A DNA stretch of 33,330 nucleotides from CAJQQY01 sp964352225. GTDB lineage: Bacteria; Bacteroidota; Bacteroidia; Chitinophagales; Saprospiraceae. Position 1 is the first letter of the stretch. Every line of letters begins with the position of its first letter. The notes below the pieces were generated by a model. It saw only the letters and a program-made list of their open reading frames with translations. It did not search any database and was not told the origin of the DNA. The stretch lies in contig CAYGRM010000025.1 in the NCBI GenBank assembly GCA_964352225.1, positions 1-33,330 of the forward strand. Direction: 5' to 3'. Positions 1 through 7,974 of this stretch are shown in pieces. The position numbers and the translations under genes were made by a program.

Positions 1-1165
1 GTCCTACTGCGTTAAAAATCAACATTTTTCCATCAGGAGAAGTCCTTGCATTTCGAATGACATTTACTTGAAAATTTTCTTGATCTATTTGATTTTGGAA
101 TCGAACTGTTTCATAGACTCGATGCTTGGCATTTACCGTAAAAGCAATGTTAGAAACTTCTTTAGAGGCAACATTTACTTTATGAATTTTCCCTTGCGTC
201 CAAAAAATGAGGTGTTGATCATTTGGTGTCCAAGCAAATCCAGGATAGGTTCCAAAGATTGCCCAAGCTTCTTGTTGATCCTTTGACATATCATCATTTA
301 ACGCCTTTTCTTCACCTGTTTCTAAGTCATGCATAAACAAAACAGTCTTAGTTCTTACGCGTCGAATAAAAGCCAATTTCTTTCCATTATGAGAAATTTG
401 AGGACGGCTGGCACTTCCAGGCCCGCTAATGATTGTCTCAGTTTCTCCTTTTTCTCGATCATATCTTTTGATCACATAGATTTGAGAATTGGGATCTTTG
501 TTATATTGAAAATATCCACCTGGATACATATCTTCAGAAAAATAAACGTATCGACCATCAGGTGAAACACATGGTTCATTTACATCTTGCTGATCATTTT
601 TTCGCTCCGTCAATTGAATTCCGTCGCCACCTGTAATGTGGTACATCCATAACTCACCTGCACCAAGGGAACGCTCAGAGGTGAAATGTTTTCGCCCAAT
701 TATATAATTGCTATTATCCACCCAAGTTCCATTGTTGAGCAATTGGAATTTTTCTTTCGTAATTTGTTTGGCATCCGAACCATCGGCTTTCATCGTCCAA
801 AGATTATCTCCTCCTCCTGCATCACTCGTAAATAAAATATGCTTGCCATCAGGACTAAATCTAGGCTGAACTTCAAAAGCCAAACCTGTTCTTAAAGTTT
901 TAGCTTTTCCTCCACTCATAGGGATAGAATAAATATCACCCATCATATCGAAGATGATAGTTTCTCCATCAGGACTGACATCGAGATTCATCCATGTTCC
1001 TTCATCAGTAGTAAAACTAAATTCAGTAAATTCTCCTGGAGGATTATTAACGTCCCATTTTTTCTCTTCCTCTTTTTGGGCGAGAGAAATTTGGAAAATA
1101 AAAATGAAAATAGATAGAGTAAAAAGTTTGGTAACTCCTTTCGTTGCTGTTGGTATTTTTCTCAT
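1..1165 (-). CDS. Secreted TolB/PD40-type beta-propeller protein, probably the N-terminal part of an amidohydrolase (partial)
   Basis: The reverse strand is open from an ATG at 1165 to the left edge (388 codons, no stop), so the gene continues outside the window. It starts with MRKIPTATKG, followed by a hydrophobic stretch ending in SLAQ, a plausible Sec signal peptide. Next comes KWDVNNPPGEF and repeated propeller blades with the PD40/TolB signature: LDVSPDGETIVFD, PRFSPDGKHILFTSD, CVSPDGRYVYFSED and RTSPDGKMLIF. The WDVNNPPG opening followed by PD40 blades is known from about 1000-residue secreted proteins whose C-terminal half is an amidohydrolase. That half is not visible here, so the enzyme assignment is inference. 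A plain TolB-like periplasmic protein, or a peptidase with a propeller, remains possible. The gene is divergent from the DinB-like gene across 203 bp. Confidence 0.8.
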   Translation of the reverse strand, partial: MRKIPTATKGVTKLFTLSIFIFIFQISLAQKEEEKKWDVNNPPGEFTEFSFTTDEGTWMNLDVSPDGETIIFDMMGDIYSIPMSGGKAKTLRTGLAFEVQPRFSPDGKHILFTSDAGGGDNLWTMKADGSDAKQITKEKFQLLNNGTWVDNSNYIIGRKHFTSERSLGAGELWMYHITGGDGIQLTERKNDQQDVNEPCVSPDGRYVYFSEDMYPGGYFQYNKDPNSQIYVIKRYDREKGETETIISGPGSASRPQISHNGKKLAFIRRVRTKTVLFMHDLETGEEKALNDDMSKDQQEAWAIFGTYPGFAWTPNDQHLIFWTQGKIHKVNVASKEVSNIAFTVNAKHRVYETVRFQNQIDQENFQVNVIRNARTSPDGKMLIFNAVG

Positions 1166-1368
1166 GGTTTTATTTTTAGGAAAAAATTAAATGACTATTT
1201 TAAAAATGAGAGGTGAAGTTAAAAAAAAAATGCACGAAGATTAATGGTTTTTAAAACTAGAAATCTTAAGTTATTGATAATGAAGGTATTAGTGAATAAA
1301 ATCAATAATGATGAATCTTTTTATGGATAAAAGAAATCAAGTTTTAGTTAATTTTTCTATTTTGCAAT

Positions 1369-1938
1369 ATGAATGCGACGCAAACTAATTTACCAGCTAA
1401 AGTTGATCGACAGCTTCAGTATCTGGATGCTGAATTATCAGAGCTTTTAAAAATTTTAAAAGACTATTCAGAACGTACCTTGAATAAAAGACCGTCAGAA
1501 GACCAATGGTCGGTTCTTCAGGTGATGAATCATTTGATTTTAGTAGAAGGATATGGAAAAGCTTATGTCGAAAAAAAATTGAGTTTTAATCCTGAATTAA
1601 AGAAAGCTGGATTTGGTGGGGCATGGAGAAAATTTATCATGAATACTTCGATAAAAATTCCTTATAAAATAAAAGCACCAGAGGCAGTTAGTGGGGATAA
1701 TTTGCCAGAGGAATCAAGCTTTTGGGAAACTGCAAAAAAATGGAAACAGCAAAGAGAGGAGTTAAGGGCATTTTTGGAAGGACTGCCTGTGGAATATTTT
1801 AATAAAGAATTGTACAAACATCCTTTGGCTGGAAAAATGTCATTGTATGGATTGATGGATTTTAATGTGGCTCATTTTAAAAGACATCGAAAACAAATCA
1901 ATAAAATTCTTGCGAAGAGTTTTAAAATAAAGGATTAA
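1369..1938 (+). CDS. DinB-like (DinB_2 superfamily) four-helix-bundle protein
   Basis: A 189-residue helical protein with no signal peptide, so probably cytoplasmic. The family fold is a four-helix bundle holding a metal ion with three histidines. The visible candidates fit: H55 in QVMNHLILVE, and H169 and H173 in DFNVAHFKRHRKQI near the C-terminus, the usual arrangement. The region around PSEDQWSVLQVMNHL is the typical end of helix 1 and start of helix 2. Family members include DNA-damage-inducible proteins and thiol-dependent (bacillithiol or mycothiol) transferases, so no reaction can be assigned. It is a single gene, divergent from the propeller protein, and ends in a strong bidirectional terminator. 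The family call is good; the function is unknown. Confidence 0.82.
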   Translation: MNATQTNLPAKVDRQLQYLDAELSELLKILKDYSERTLNKRPSEDQWSVLQVMNHLILVEGYGKAYVEKKLSFNPELKKAGFGGAWRKFIMNTSIKIPYKIKAPEAVSGDNLPEESSFWETAKKWKQQREELRAFLEGLPVEYFNKELYKHPLAGKMSLYGLMDFNVAHFKRHRKQINKILAKSFKIKD

Positions 1939-1947
1939 AAGAGAATT

Positions 1948-1987
1948 AAAAAAGGATGATTGAGTTATTTTAATCATCCTTTTTTTT
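1948..1987. terminator. Bidirectional intrinsic terminator between convergent genes
   Basis: A perfect stem, AAAAAAGGATGATT (1948-1961) with its complement at 1972-1985, a 10-nt loop, and A/T runs on both sides so that either strand ends in a U-tract. It lies between the DinB-like gene (+) and the small membrane-protein operon (-), and its right end overlaps the stop codon of the latter. Confidence 0.85.
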
Positions 1988-2420
1988 AGGTGAGGAGGGC
2001 TAAAAATGTGAGCAATAAGAATGCTCCAAAAAATAATGCAATAATTGCTACAAAGATTCCGAAGAACTTCAAATAGTTTTTTAAGTGTTCAAGGCAAACT
2101 GCAAGAATCTTGGTGTTGTTAGTTTTTAAACTTAGAAAACCTCGATTAGCGAAGCCCATTAAGTTTACCGCAGAGAAAAATGTACAGACAATAAAAGCTA
2201 AAAAAAATGCAATTAAAAAAGACTGTCCACCACTCACCGAACTACGCGTTTCAGTTGTAGCTAATTTTAAAAAAAATAAAATCATTAAACCTGAAAAAAT
2301 ATATAAAGTAATGGCAAGTGTCTTGCCCCATCTAAATGATTTAGTTAGAGCTATTTTGACTGACGGGGTTATCTCTACTTCATCAGAAAGACCTTGGTCG
2401 AGGATCGAATTACTTTCCAT
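1986..2420 (-). CDS. Small three-helix membrane protein, DUF5362-like (paralogue B)
   Basis: A 144-residue protein with an acidic N-terminus, then SFRWGKTLAITLYIFSG leading into a first membrane helix, a second around QSFLIAFFLAFIVCTFFSAV and a third around FFGIFVAIIALFFGAFLLL. The pattern K/R-W-GK-x-LAI before helix 1, and a hydrophilic LEHLKNYLKFFGI segment before the last helix, resembles DUF5362 membrane proteins of Bacteroidota. That name is a recollection of the family pattern and is tentative. It lies 4 nt downstream of a similar-sized protein with the same architecture (2425-2838), so the pair looks like a tandem duplication in one operon. Inner-membrane location is inferred; function is unknown. 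Confidence 0.7.
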   Translation of the reverse strand: MESNSILDQGLSDEVEITPSVKIALTKSFRWGKTLAITLYIFSGLMILFFLKLATTETRSSVSGGQSFLIAFFLAFIVCTFFSAVNLMGFANRGFLSLKTNNTKILAVCLEHLKNYLKFFGIFVAIIALFFGAFLLLTFLALLT

Positions 2421-2424
2421 AATG

Positions 2425-2838
2425 TTAAAAATTAAGGGTTGTAATAATAAATGAGAATATCAGAATCACAATTAAAATTACGAATGAAAGTATAAAGTAT
2501 CGAGACAAGAAATCAAGTGAATTAGTAAATAATCTGCTGTCCGTTTGGATTAAGGCTTTTTTTAGATTGGTTGAAAATAAAAATAGAAAAATTCCCATTC
2601 CAAGAATTAATCCTAAGAAAGCTACCAATAAAATAATTCCGATTAAACCCGCAGTTGCCCCGGCAACAGGGAGTCCGCTGATAGAAGATAGAATGGTTAA
2701 AAAGTATATTCCAAAAAATGTGATCATTGAGATTGAAATAAAAAATCCCCAACTAGCAGCACCTCTCAACTCTTTTTTCATATAATCTGTCAAATAAAGT
2801 TCTTCTTCTTTTTCTTCTTGAGGCGATAAATTTTCCAT
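2425..2838 (-). CDS. Small three-helix membrane protein, DUF5362-like (paralogue A)
   Basis: A 137-residue protein. A glutamate-rich N-terminus (MENLSPQEEKEEELYLTDYM) is followed by AASWGFFISISMITFFGIY (helix 1), a glycine/alanine-rich helix around AGLIGIILLVAFLGLILGMG (helix 2) and a C-terminal helix around FILSFVILIVILIFSFIIT. The layout matches the downstream gene at 1986-2420: a soluble start ending in x-W-G, three helices, and a SLDFLSRYF segment before the last helix like LEHLKNYLKFFG there. It is the first gene of a two-gene operon with a 4-nt spacer. Function is unknown; the two proteins may form a hetero-oligomer (inference). Confidence 0.7.
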   Translation of the reverse strand: MENLSPQEEKEEELYLTDYMKKELRGAASWGFFISISMITFFGIYFLTILSSISGLPVAGATAGLIGIILLVAFLGLILGMGIFLFLFSTNLKKALIQTDSRLFTNSLDFLSRYFILSFVILIVILIFSFIITTLNF

Positions 2839-2916
2839 AATTAATTATTGTAAATGAATTGTTACAATTTACTTATATTATTTTAGTTATTGATATTTGA
2901 AAAGCTATTTTTCCAT

Positions 2917-2954
2917 AAAAAAGCTGCAAAAAAAAATATCCTTTGCAGCTTTTT
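2917..2954 (-). terminator. Intrinsic terminator of the TolC-like gene
   Basis: A 13-bp stem, AAAAAGCTGCAAA (2918-2930) against 2942-2954, with an 11-nt loop. Read on the reverse strand it ends in a run of T. It lies about 27 bp beyond the stop of the TolC-like gene at 2981. The upstream start of the DUF5362-like operon (2838) reads away from it, so only the TolC-like transcript would meet it. Confidence 0.8.
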
Positions 2955-2980
2955 AAAGAAACCATTTAATCGAAGAAATA

Positions 2981-3730
2981 TTACTTTCTCATCCTTTTGG
3001 CTTCATCCAATGAAATTCCAATCATTTCTTCTACCATATATTGAGCAATATTTAATTCAGCACTTGCTTTGATTCTTTTTTCCACCGCAGCATTATAGGA
3101 AGTGCTTGCGGAATTATAATCTTCAAAAGTTGCTTTGTCTGCTTTGAAAAGATCAGTAATCAAAAGCAATGCTTGGTTAGCATTTTCTTCCGCTTGAATC
3201 ACCGCTTTCAAAATCTCTTCCGTCATCATATAAGTTTCATATCTTTTCAAAATTTCCATCCGAACATTTAGTTTCTTTTGGTTAATATTGGCTTCTGCGA
3301 TTTTTACTCGTTGCTCTGCGATTCCTAGTTTATTTTTTCGATTAGCAAAGGTTCCCAAACTTACAGAAGCATTTAAATTGAAAATAGGAAATAGATTCGT
3401 TTGGTTGGCATTCGAAGGATTTTGCCCCGGAACTACGAATATGGTATCTCTATTTAAATTATTTTCATTTAAGTTGATACTAAATCTTAAGTCATCCATC
3501 CAATCTTTTTTCTCTGCTTTGAATTCAAATTCTCGAAGATCCTTTTCGAAATCTAATGCTTCATTTTCTGGACTATTTATCCAAGCAAGTTGTACCAAAT
3601 ATTCTTTGAAATTTCGAGTTCCCATTTCCGAAGGAGTTACCACTCTGTCAAAGTCAACTTTTTGAGAAAAGCATGGAAAGGAGATTAGGAAAATTAACAA
3701 GACCCAAAGGCCTTTTTGTAAGTTCTGCAT
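2981..3730 (-). CDS. Short TolC-like outer-membrane efflux family protein
   Basis: A 249-residue protein with a signal peptide (MQNLQKGLWVLLIFLISFPC, cleavage near FSQ). It continues with LVQLAWINSPENEALDFEKD, a long alpha-helical region and a NLNASVSLGTFANRKNKLGIAEQRVKIAEA segment. This is the TolC/OEP pattern of a beta hairpin (NLNASVSLG) followed by heptad-rich helices. TolC proteins normally have two such repeats and 420-480 residues; only one repeat's worth is present, with no sign of a frameshift at either end. Short members of this kind would need to oligomerise differently or act as periplasmic adaptors (inference). The next gene upstream on the same strand is an O-antigen ligase, so a role in polysaccharide export is plausible but unproven. 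Confidence 0.72.
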   Translation of the reverse strand: MQNLQKGLWVLLIFLISFPCFSQKVDFDRVVTPSEMGTRNFKEYLVQLAWINSPENEALDFEKDLREFEFKAEKKDWMDDLRFSINLNENNLNRDTIFVVPGQNPSNANQTNLFPIFNLNASVSLGTFANRKNKLGIAEQRVKIAEANINQKKLNVRMEILKRYETYMMTEEILKAVIQAEENANQALLLITDLFKADKATFEDYNSASTSYNAAVEKRIKASAELNIAQYMVEEMIGISLDEAKRMRK

Positions 3731-3915
3731 GTTTAAGGTTTTAAAAAATTAGCATTGGGGTTTCATTTTTTCCAATCCTAAAAGCATTCAACAATGTTTT
3801 ATTAATATTATTCAAATCTTTAATTCTGTACATTTTCTGGTTTTGATTAAAAAAAATTACAGGAAATAGGATCTGAGGATTACCTAAAAGTGAGCTGTTT
3901 ATTTTTCATAAAAAA

Positions 3916-5436
3916 TCAAACATCCACAGGATTTAACTGAGGAACATCTTTAGGTTGTTGAACGGAAGAAGAGGCATCTTCTTTAAAATTTTCATCAAAA
4001 TCTTTCAGCTTAACAATCGCAGCTAAAAGAATATAAAATATAATACTGGTCGGCACTTGCAAGATTGCTTCTTGAGGGTAGGAGGCAATGACAAGCATGA
4101 AAAATGCCGTATTTATTGCAAGATACAGGTTTTTTATCATCGGGTCACGTACTCGAAAATAGTAATATATTCCCCAGCGCATTACTTGAAAAATAAATGT
4201 CATGTACAAAATTAAACCAATCCACCCAACTTCTACCGCCAACCGAACAAACCCACTATCATGATCAAAAGAAGATAAAAAGGTGCCAGGAGAAAATCGT
4301 CTTCCCCAAAGTCCAGTACTTCCTAAACCACCTCCAAATGGGTGACGTTGTACATAGGGTTGAATCAACTCTTGATTTTTCATTCGAACATCAACTACAT
4401 CTTGACTATTTTTCAAAACGAAAGCTGATTGAATTCTAAAAATTACAGCATTTGAAGTTGATTTGAGCATAAAAGCTGTCCCAAAAACAAAGAAAATACC
4501 CGCAGCAATAATAATTTCTTTTCTGAAATTTAGGACAGTAAAAAAAATCACTCCGATTGGAATCAAAACAACAGGTGTTCGAGATCCAGCATATGCCATG
4601 GCTAATAGACAAGCTACCACACACATTCCACTTACAATTTTCATCCATATTTTATATGGCCCTAAAATCAAAATAGAACAGAATACTGCCATATAAGCCA
4701 TTAAAATTCCATAAGTAGTAGGATCAGAAAAGAAGGAGAATATTCTTAATCGTCCCCATTGAAAGAACAATTCTAAAGTGTGAGGATTAGAATAAAGCCA
4801 GGCTAATTCAGAATCACTAAATCCAACCCATTCTTGTTTTAATCCATAAAGTGCTGAAGCAAAAACAAGCACTAAAATTATTTTGATCGTTCGTAAGATG
4901 ATGTCTAAGGACTTAAAAGCATAACAAGCCACAAAGTAAAGTAGAATCAAACCTGCCACACTTCGAACGGTATAAACCCAAGCTAATTGGGAAACTGCTG
5001 ATGGATTTATTCCTTGAATCAAATTATAAAAGATCCAAGCGACAATCCAAAAACTCACAGGATGCTTCGCAAAACTCCAATCTCTTTCCTTGATTTGGTT
5101 AATTATTATGACAAAAAACATGATAAAAACCAAAGCATCTTGAGCTATCCCAATTGGTGCATTGACATATTTTTTTATGAAATTAACCATAAATGAAATA
5201 AAGAGAATAAAGGCAAGTCCAAAGGGTAGATCTACTAAACAAAACAAAAACATCGGCAGGCCAACCACTATCACTAACACTAACAATCCATACTTGATGC
5301 CTAATGAGGAAATAATGATCGACATGATAACAGCTATTATTGCTAGCAATAAATAGCCTAAGGGAGTGTCCAGCTTTTTGAGAAAAAACTGCTCGTTCAA
5401 CCAACTTGAAAAGGAACGATATAAATTCGCGACCAT
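3916..5436 (-). CDS. O-antigen ligase/polymerase family (Wzy_C) inner-membrane protein
   Basis: A 506-residue polytopic protein with about 10-12 hydrophobic segments. It carries the Wzy_C region: HPFGGGLGSTG at residues 365-375, then SSFDHDSGFVRLAVEVGWIG (residues 389-408), followed by further membrane helices and a hydrophilic proline-rich tail. Members join or polymerise undecaprenyl-linked O-antigen, or polymerise capsule and exopolysaccharide. The large periplasmic loop carrying the conserved His and Arg residues is seen before the FDHDSG motif. The substrate cannot be told from sequence. It lies upstream of the TolC-like gene on the same strand with 185 bp between them, so they may be co-transcribed or only neighbours. 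The family is clear; ligase versus polymerase is undecided. Confidence 0.88.
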   Translation of the reverse strand: MVANLYRSFSSWLNEQFFLKKLDTPLGYLLLAIIAVIMSIIISSLGIKYGLLVLVIVVGLPMFLFCLVDLPFGLAFILFISFMVNFIKKYVNAPIGIAQDALVFIMFFVIIINQIKERDWSFAKHPVSFWIVAWIFYNLIQGINPSAVSQLAWVYTVRSVAGLILLYFVACYAFKSLDIILRTIKIILVLVFASALYGLKQEWVGFSDSELAWLYSNPHTLELFFQWGRLRIFSFFSDPTTYGILMAYMAVFCSILILGPYKIWMKIVSGMCVVACLLAMAYAGSRTPVVLIPIGVIFFTVLNFRKEIIIAAGIFFVFGTAFMLKSTSNAVIFRIQSAFVLKNSQDVVDVRMKNQELIQPYVQRHPFGGGLGSTGLWGRRFSPGTFLSSFDHDSGFVRLAVEVGWIGLILYMTFIFQVMRWGIYYYFRVRDPMIKNLYLAINTAFFMLVIASYPQEAILQVPTSIIFYILLAAIVKLKDFDENFKEDASSSVQQPKDVPQLNPVDV

Positions 5437-5513
5437 CTGAAAGTAAATCTTTTTTTGTTGTAAATGGGATGTCCGAAGATACTACTTTTTTTAAAGATTA
5501 TCCGCTAACGATA

Positions 5514-5588
5514 AACGGTTAACCCCATTTTATGAGATTAACCGTTCTAAAAAATATTAATCGTTAACAGTTAAACATTAACAGTTAA
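5514..5588. repeat. TTAAC-based palindrome and direct repeat abutting the lpdA stop codon
   Basis: A perfect 9-bp inverted repeat, AACGGTTAA (5514-5522) and TTAACCGTT (5538-5546), is followed by two exact copies of TTAACAGTTAA (5564-5574 and 5578-5588, 14 bp apart). The last base is immediately next to the lpdA stop codon (5589-5591). It resembles a dispersed intergenic repeat rather than a classic terminator, because no T-run follows the stem on the reverse strand. Confidence 0.7.
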
Positions 5589-7000
5589 TTATAAATGTAT
5601 TACTTCTCCATATGCTGCTGCTGCTGCTTCCATTACTGCCTCACTCATAGTAGGGTGTGGGTGAATGGTTTTGATGATTTCGTGTCCAGTAGTTTCTAAT
5701 TTTCTTGCAGCTACAACTTCAGCAATCATTTCCGTTACATTAGCTCCAATCATGTGAGCGCCTAGCCACTCTCCGTATTTTGCATCAAAAATTACTTTTA
5801 CAAATCCTTCTTTAGCACCAGCAGCACTTGCTTTACCTGAAGCTGAGAATGGGAATTTCCCTACTTTAATTTCATATCCAGCTTCTTTGGCACCGGCTTC
5901 GGTGTATCCAACTGAAGCAACTTCTGGAATACAATAAGTACAGGATGGAATATTGTTGTAATCGATTGGTTCTGGGTGATGACCTGCAATTTTCTCTACA
6001 CAAGTGATCGCCTCGGCAGTTGCTACGTGAGCTAATGCTGCACCTGGAACGATATCTCCGATAGCATAAATTCCAGCAACGTTCGTTTGATAATATTCAT
6101 CAACGATAACTAAGCCACGATCAGTTTTGATTCCCAAAGCTTCCAATCCAATATTTTCAGTATTTGGAGCGACACCAACTGCGGATAAAACGATATCACA
6201 TTCGATTGTTTCTTCTTTTTCTGTTTTGTTGTTTTTTACAACCACTTTACAACCTTGACCTTTGATATCAACTGATTGAACAGCGGTGTTTGCTAAAACA
6301 TTGATTCCTTTCTTTTTGAAAATTTTGCCTAATTCTTTGGAAATATCAGCGTCTTCACGAGGAACTAAACCTTGAGCTAGATATTCAACAATGGTAACAT
6401 CTGTTCNNNNNNNNNNGTTCCGATGGCATTATAAAAATAAGCGAACTCAGCTCCGATAGCTCCAGCTCCGATAACTACCATTTTTTTAGGTTGTTTGTCA
6501 AGCGTCATTGCTTTTCGGTAACCAATGATTTTTTTGTTATCGATAGGCACGTTCGGTAAAGCTCTTGCTCGACCACCAGTTGCCAAAATGATATGGTCAG
6601 CAGTATAAGTTTCCATTTTTCCTTTGGAATCAGTCACTTCTACTTTTTTACCACGCGCCAATTTTCCAAAGCCTTCGATAACGGTAATTTTATTTTTTTT
6701 CATCAAAAACTTAATTCCATTACTCATTCCATTTGCAACACCTCTGCTTCTTTCCACCATTCCTCCAAAGTCAGCTTTTGGGCTCGCCACTTTGATTCCA
6801 TAATCTTGCGCATGAGAAATATATTCGAAAACTTGAGCACTCTTTAATAACGCTTTGGTAGGAATACATCCCCAGTTAAGGCAAATTCCACCTAATTCTT
6901 CACGTTCTACGATAGCTACTTTTTTCCCTAATTGAGCTGCACGAATTGCTGCAGGATATCCACCAGGGCCAGAGCCAATTACGATAATATCGAAATTCAT
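5589..7000 (-). CDS. lpdA: Dihydrolipoyl dehydrogenase (E3), interrupted by a 10-N assembly gap
   Basis: FAD- and NAD-dependent enzyme that reoxidises dihydrolipoamide in the pyruvate and 2-oxoglutarate dehydrogenase complexes or glycine cleavage. The start at 7000 gives MNFDIIVIGSGPGGYPAAIR (FAD-binding GxGxxG). The redox disulfide pair is C40 and C45 in GGICLNWGCIPTK. A second Rossmann motif, VVIGAGAIGAEFAYFYNAIG, precedes the gap, and the active-site IHPHPTMSEAVMEA is near the C-terminus. The open frame extends to 7054, but the extra residues do not match the family. The two halves are in different frames only because of the N-run at 6407-6416. If the 4-base overlap GTTC on both sides is merged, the frame is restored as NAIGTDVTIVEY and the protein is 465 residues, a normal length. 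It is therefore not a pseudogene. Confidence 0.95.
6407..6416. other. Assembly gap (10 N) inside lpdA
   Basis: Exactly ten N. The left flank ends in GTTC and the right flank starts with GTTC, so the contigs probably overlap by 4 bases and the true missing length is minus 4. Merging them restores the reading frame. Confidence 0.9.
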
Positions 7001-7035
7001 ATTATTTTTGATTTGAAGGTTATTGAAAACGGGGG

Positions 7036-7043
7036 CAAAGATA
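7036..7043 (-). promoter_or_regulatory. Possible -7 element of the lpdA promoter
   Basis: Reverse-strand TATCTTTG matches the Bacteroidota -7 consensus TAnnTTTG and lies 36 bp upstream of the chosen lpdA start. No TTG is found at the usual 19-20 nt spacing, so this is a half-site call. Confidence 0.35.
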
Positions 7044-7091
7044 ATAATTAACAACGAATAAGGAACTGTATCGTTTGAAAGATTGCCGTTT

Positions 7092-7961
7092 TCAACTCGA
7101 AGATTTTTTATTTAAATATGATTCTAGGATAACGGTTGAGATAATTAAGAAGCCACCAATCCAATTTCTCCATTCTGGAATTTCTGAGAGAAAGATCATG
7201 GCGATGATTATTCCATATATCGGTTGCATTCCACTCAGAATGCTTGCTCCACTTACTGAAAAATGCCGAAAACTATTGAGAAATAATGTATGTCCAATCG
7301 AGGTGGTCACTAAGCCTAAAAATAAAATATAAGGTAACTGATCAGTCGAAATTTGTTCTTCATAAAAAAATAAAACTGGAAAAAGTAAAATGATCATTAC
7401 CACCATTTGATAAAACATCAAAACCGAACCATTAAAATTTTGAACTTGAGTTTTTAAAATAATGTTTCTTAAAGAATAGGCGAGAGCTGAAACCAATCCC
7501 ATAATTAGTCCTTGCGTCATTTTATTTTCAAATGCCAAAGCTGGAGCTAAAAATGAGACTCCGATCAAGACAATAATTCCTAAAATTAGGTGATGTTTTT
7601 GAAATTTTGTTTTTAAAATGAGTGGTTCAAGTAAGGCAGTCATCACCGGATACGTAAACAAAGAAAGCATTCCAATAGCTACATTTGACCATTGCAAAGC
7701 GTAAAAATAAGTTACCCAATGTGCGGTCATTAAAAATCCAGAAATGAAAAATGGGAATCCATATTTTTTGAACTCAAACCGAAAAGATAATTTTTTCCAA
7801 CCACAAAAAAGACCTAAAAAAAATAAGGCAAATAAGGCTCGCCACCATATCGTCAAGGGTGGAGGCAAACTTATATATCTTCCTAATGCTCCAGAAGTAC
7901 TGATGCACAACATGGCTACATTTAGCATTAAAATATTTTGTAGATGATTTTGTTTTGGCAA
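7092..7961 (-). CDS. EamA/DMT-superfamily permease
   Basis: A 289-residue inner-membrane protein with about ten hydrophobic helices in two EamA-type halves. The first half includes ISTSGALGRYISLPPPLTIW and WRALFALFFLGLF; the second includes GLVSALAYSLRNIILK and ISTDQLPYILFLGLVTTSIG, ending in GGFLIISTVILESYL. DMT/EamA carriers move small metabolites such as amino acids or nucleotide precursors; the substrate cannot be predicted. The first codon at 7959-7961 is TTG. An ATG at 7928 would remove 11 residues, but the longer start keeps a short hydrophilic lead before helix 1 and sits 13 nt after the stop of the upstream phosphodiesterase-like gene, so the two probably form an operon. Confidence 0.85.
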   Translation of the reverse strand: MPKQNHLQNILMLNVAMLCISTSGALGRYISLPPPLTIWWRALFALFFLGLFCGWKKLSFRFEFKKYGFPFFISGFLMTAHWVTYFYALQWSNVAIGMLSLFTYPVMTALLEPLILKTKFQKHHLILGIIVLIGVSFLAPALAFENKMTQGLIMGLVSALAYSLRNIILKTQVQNFNGSVLMFYQMVVMIILLFPVLFFYEEQISTDQLPYILFLGLVTTSIGHTLFLNSFRHFSVSGASILSGMQPIYGIIIAMIFLSEIPEWRNWIGGFLIISTVILESYLNKKSSS

Positions 7962-7974
7962 CTTTTAGGTTTAA

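Noticed and set aside
2110..2454. 114-codon plus-strand frame antisense to the DUF5362-like genes
   Set aside because: Mirror of a transmembrane gene; the reverse-strand proteins have clear helices and conserved spacing.
2890..3072. 60-codon plus-strand frame
   Set aside because: It runs through the TolC-like gene's terminator and its coding end on the opposite strand.
7001..7054. Extra N-terminal residues on the lpdA open frame
   Set aside because: The start at 7000 gives the standard FAD-binding N-terminus; the extension has no family match and covers the -7 motif.
5589..7054. Broken or split lpdA (pseudogene)
   Set aside because: The frameshift disappears once the 4-base overlap at the N-run is merged.
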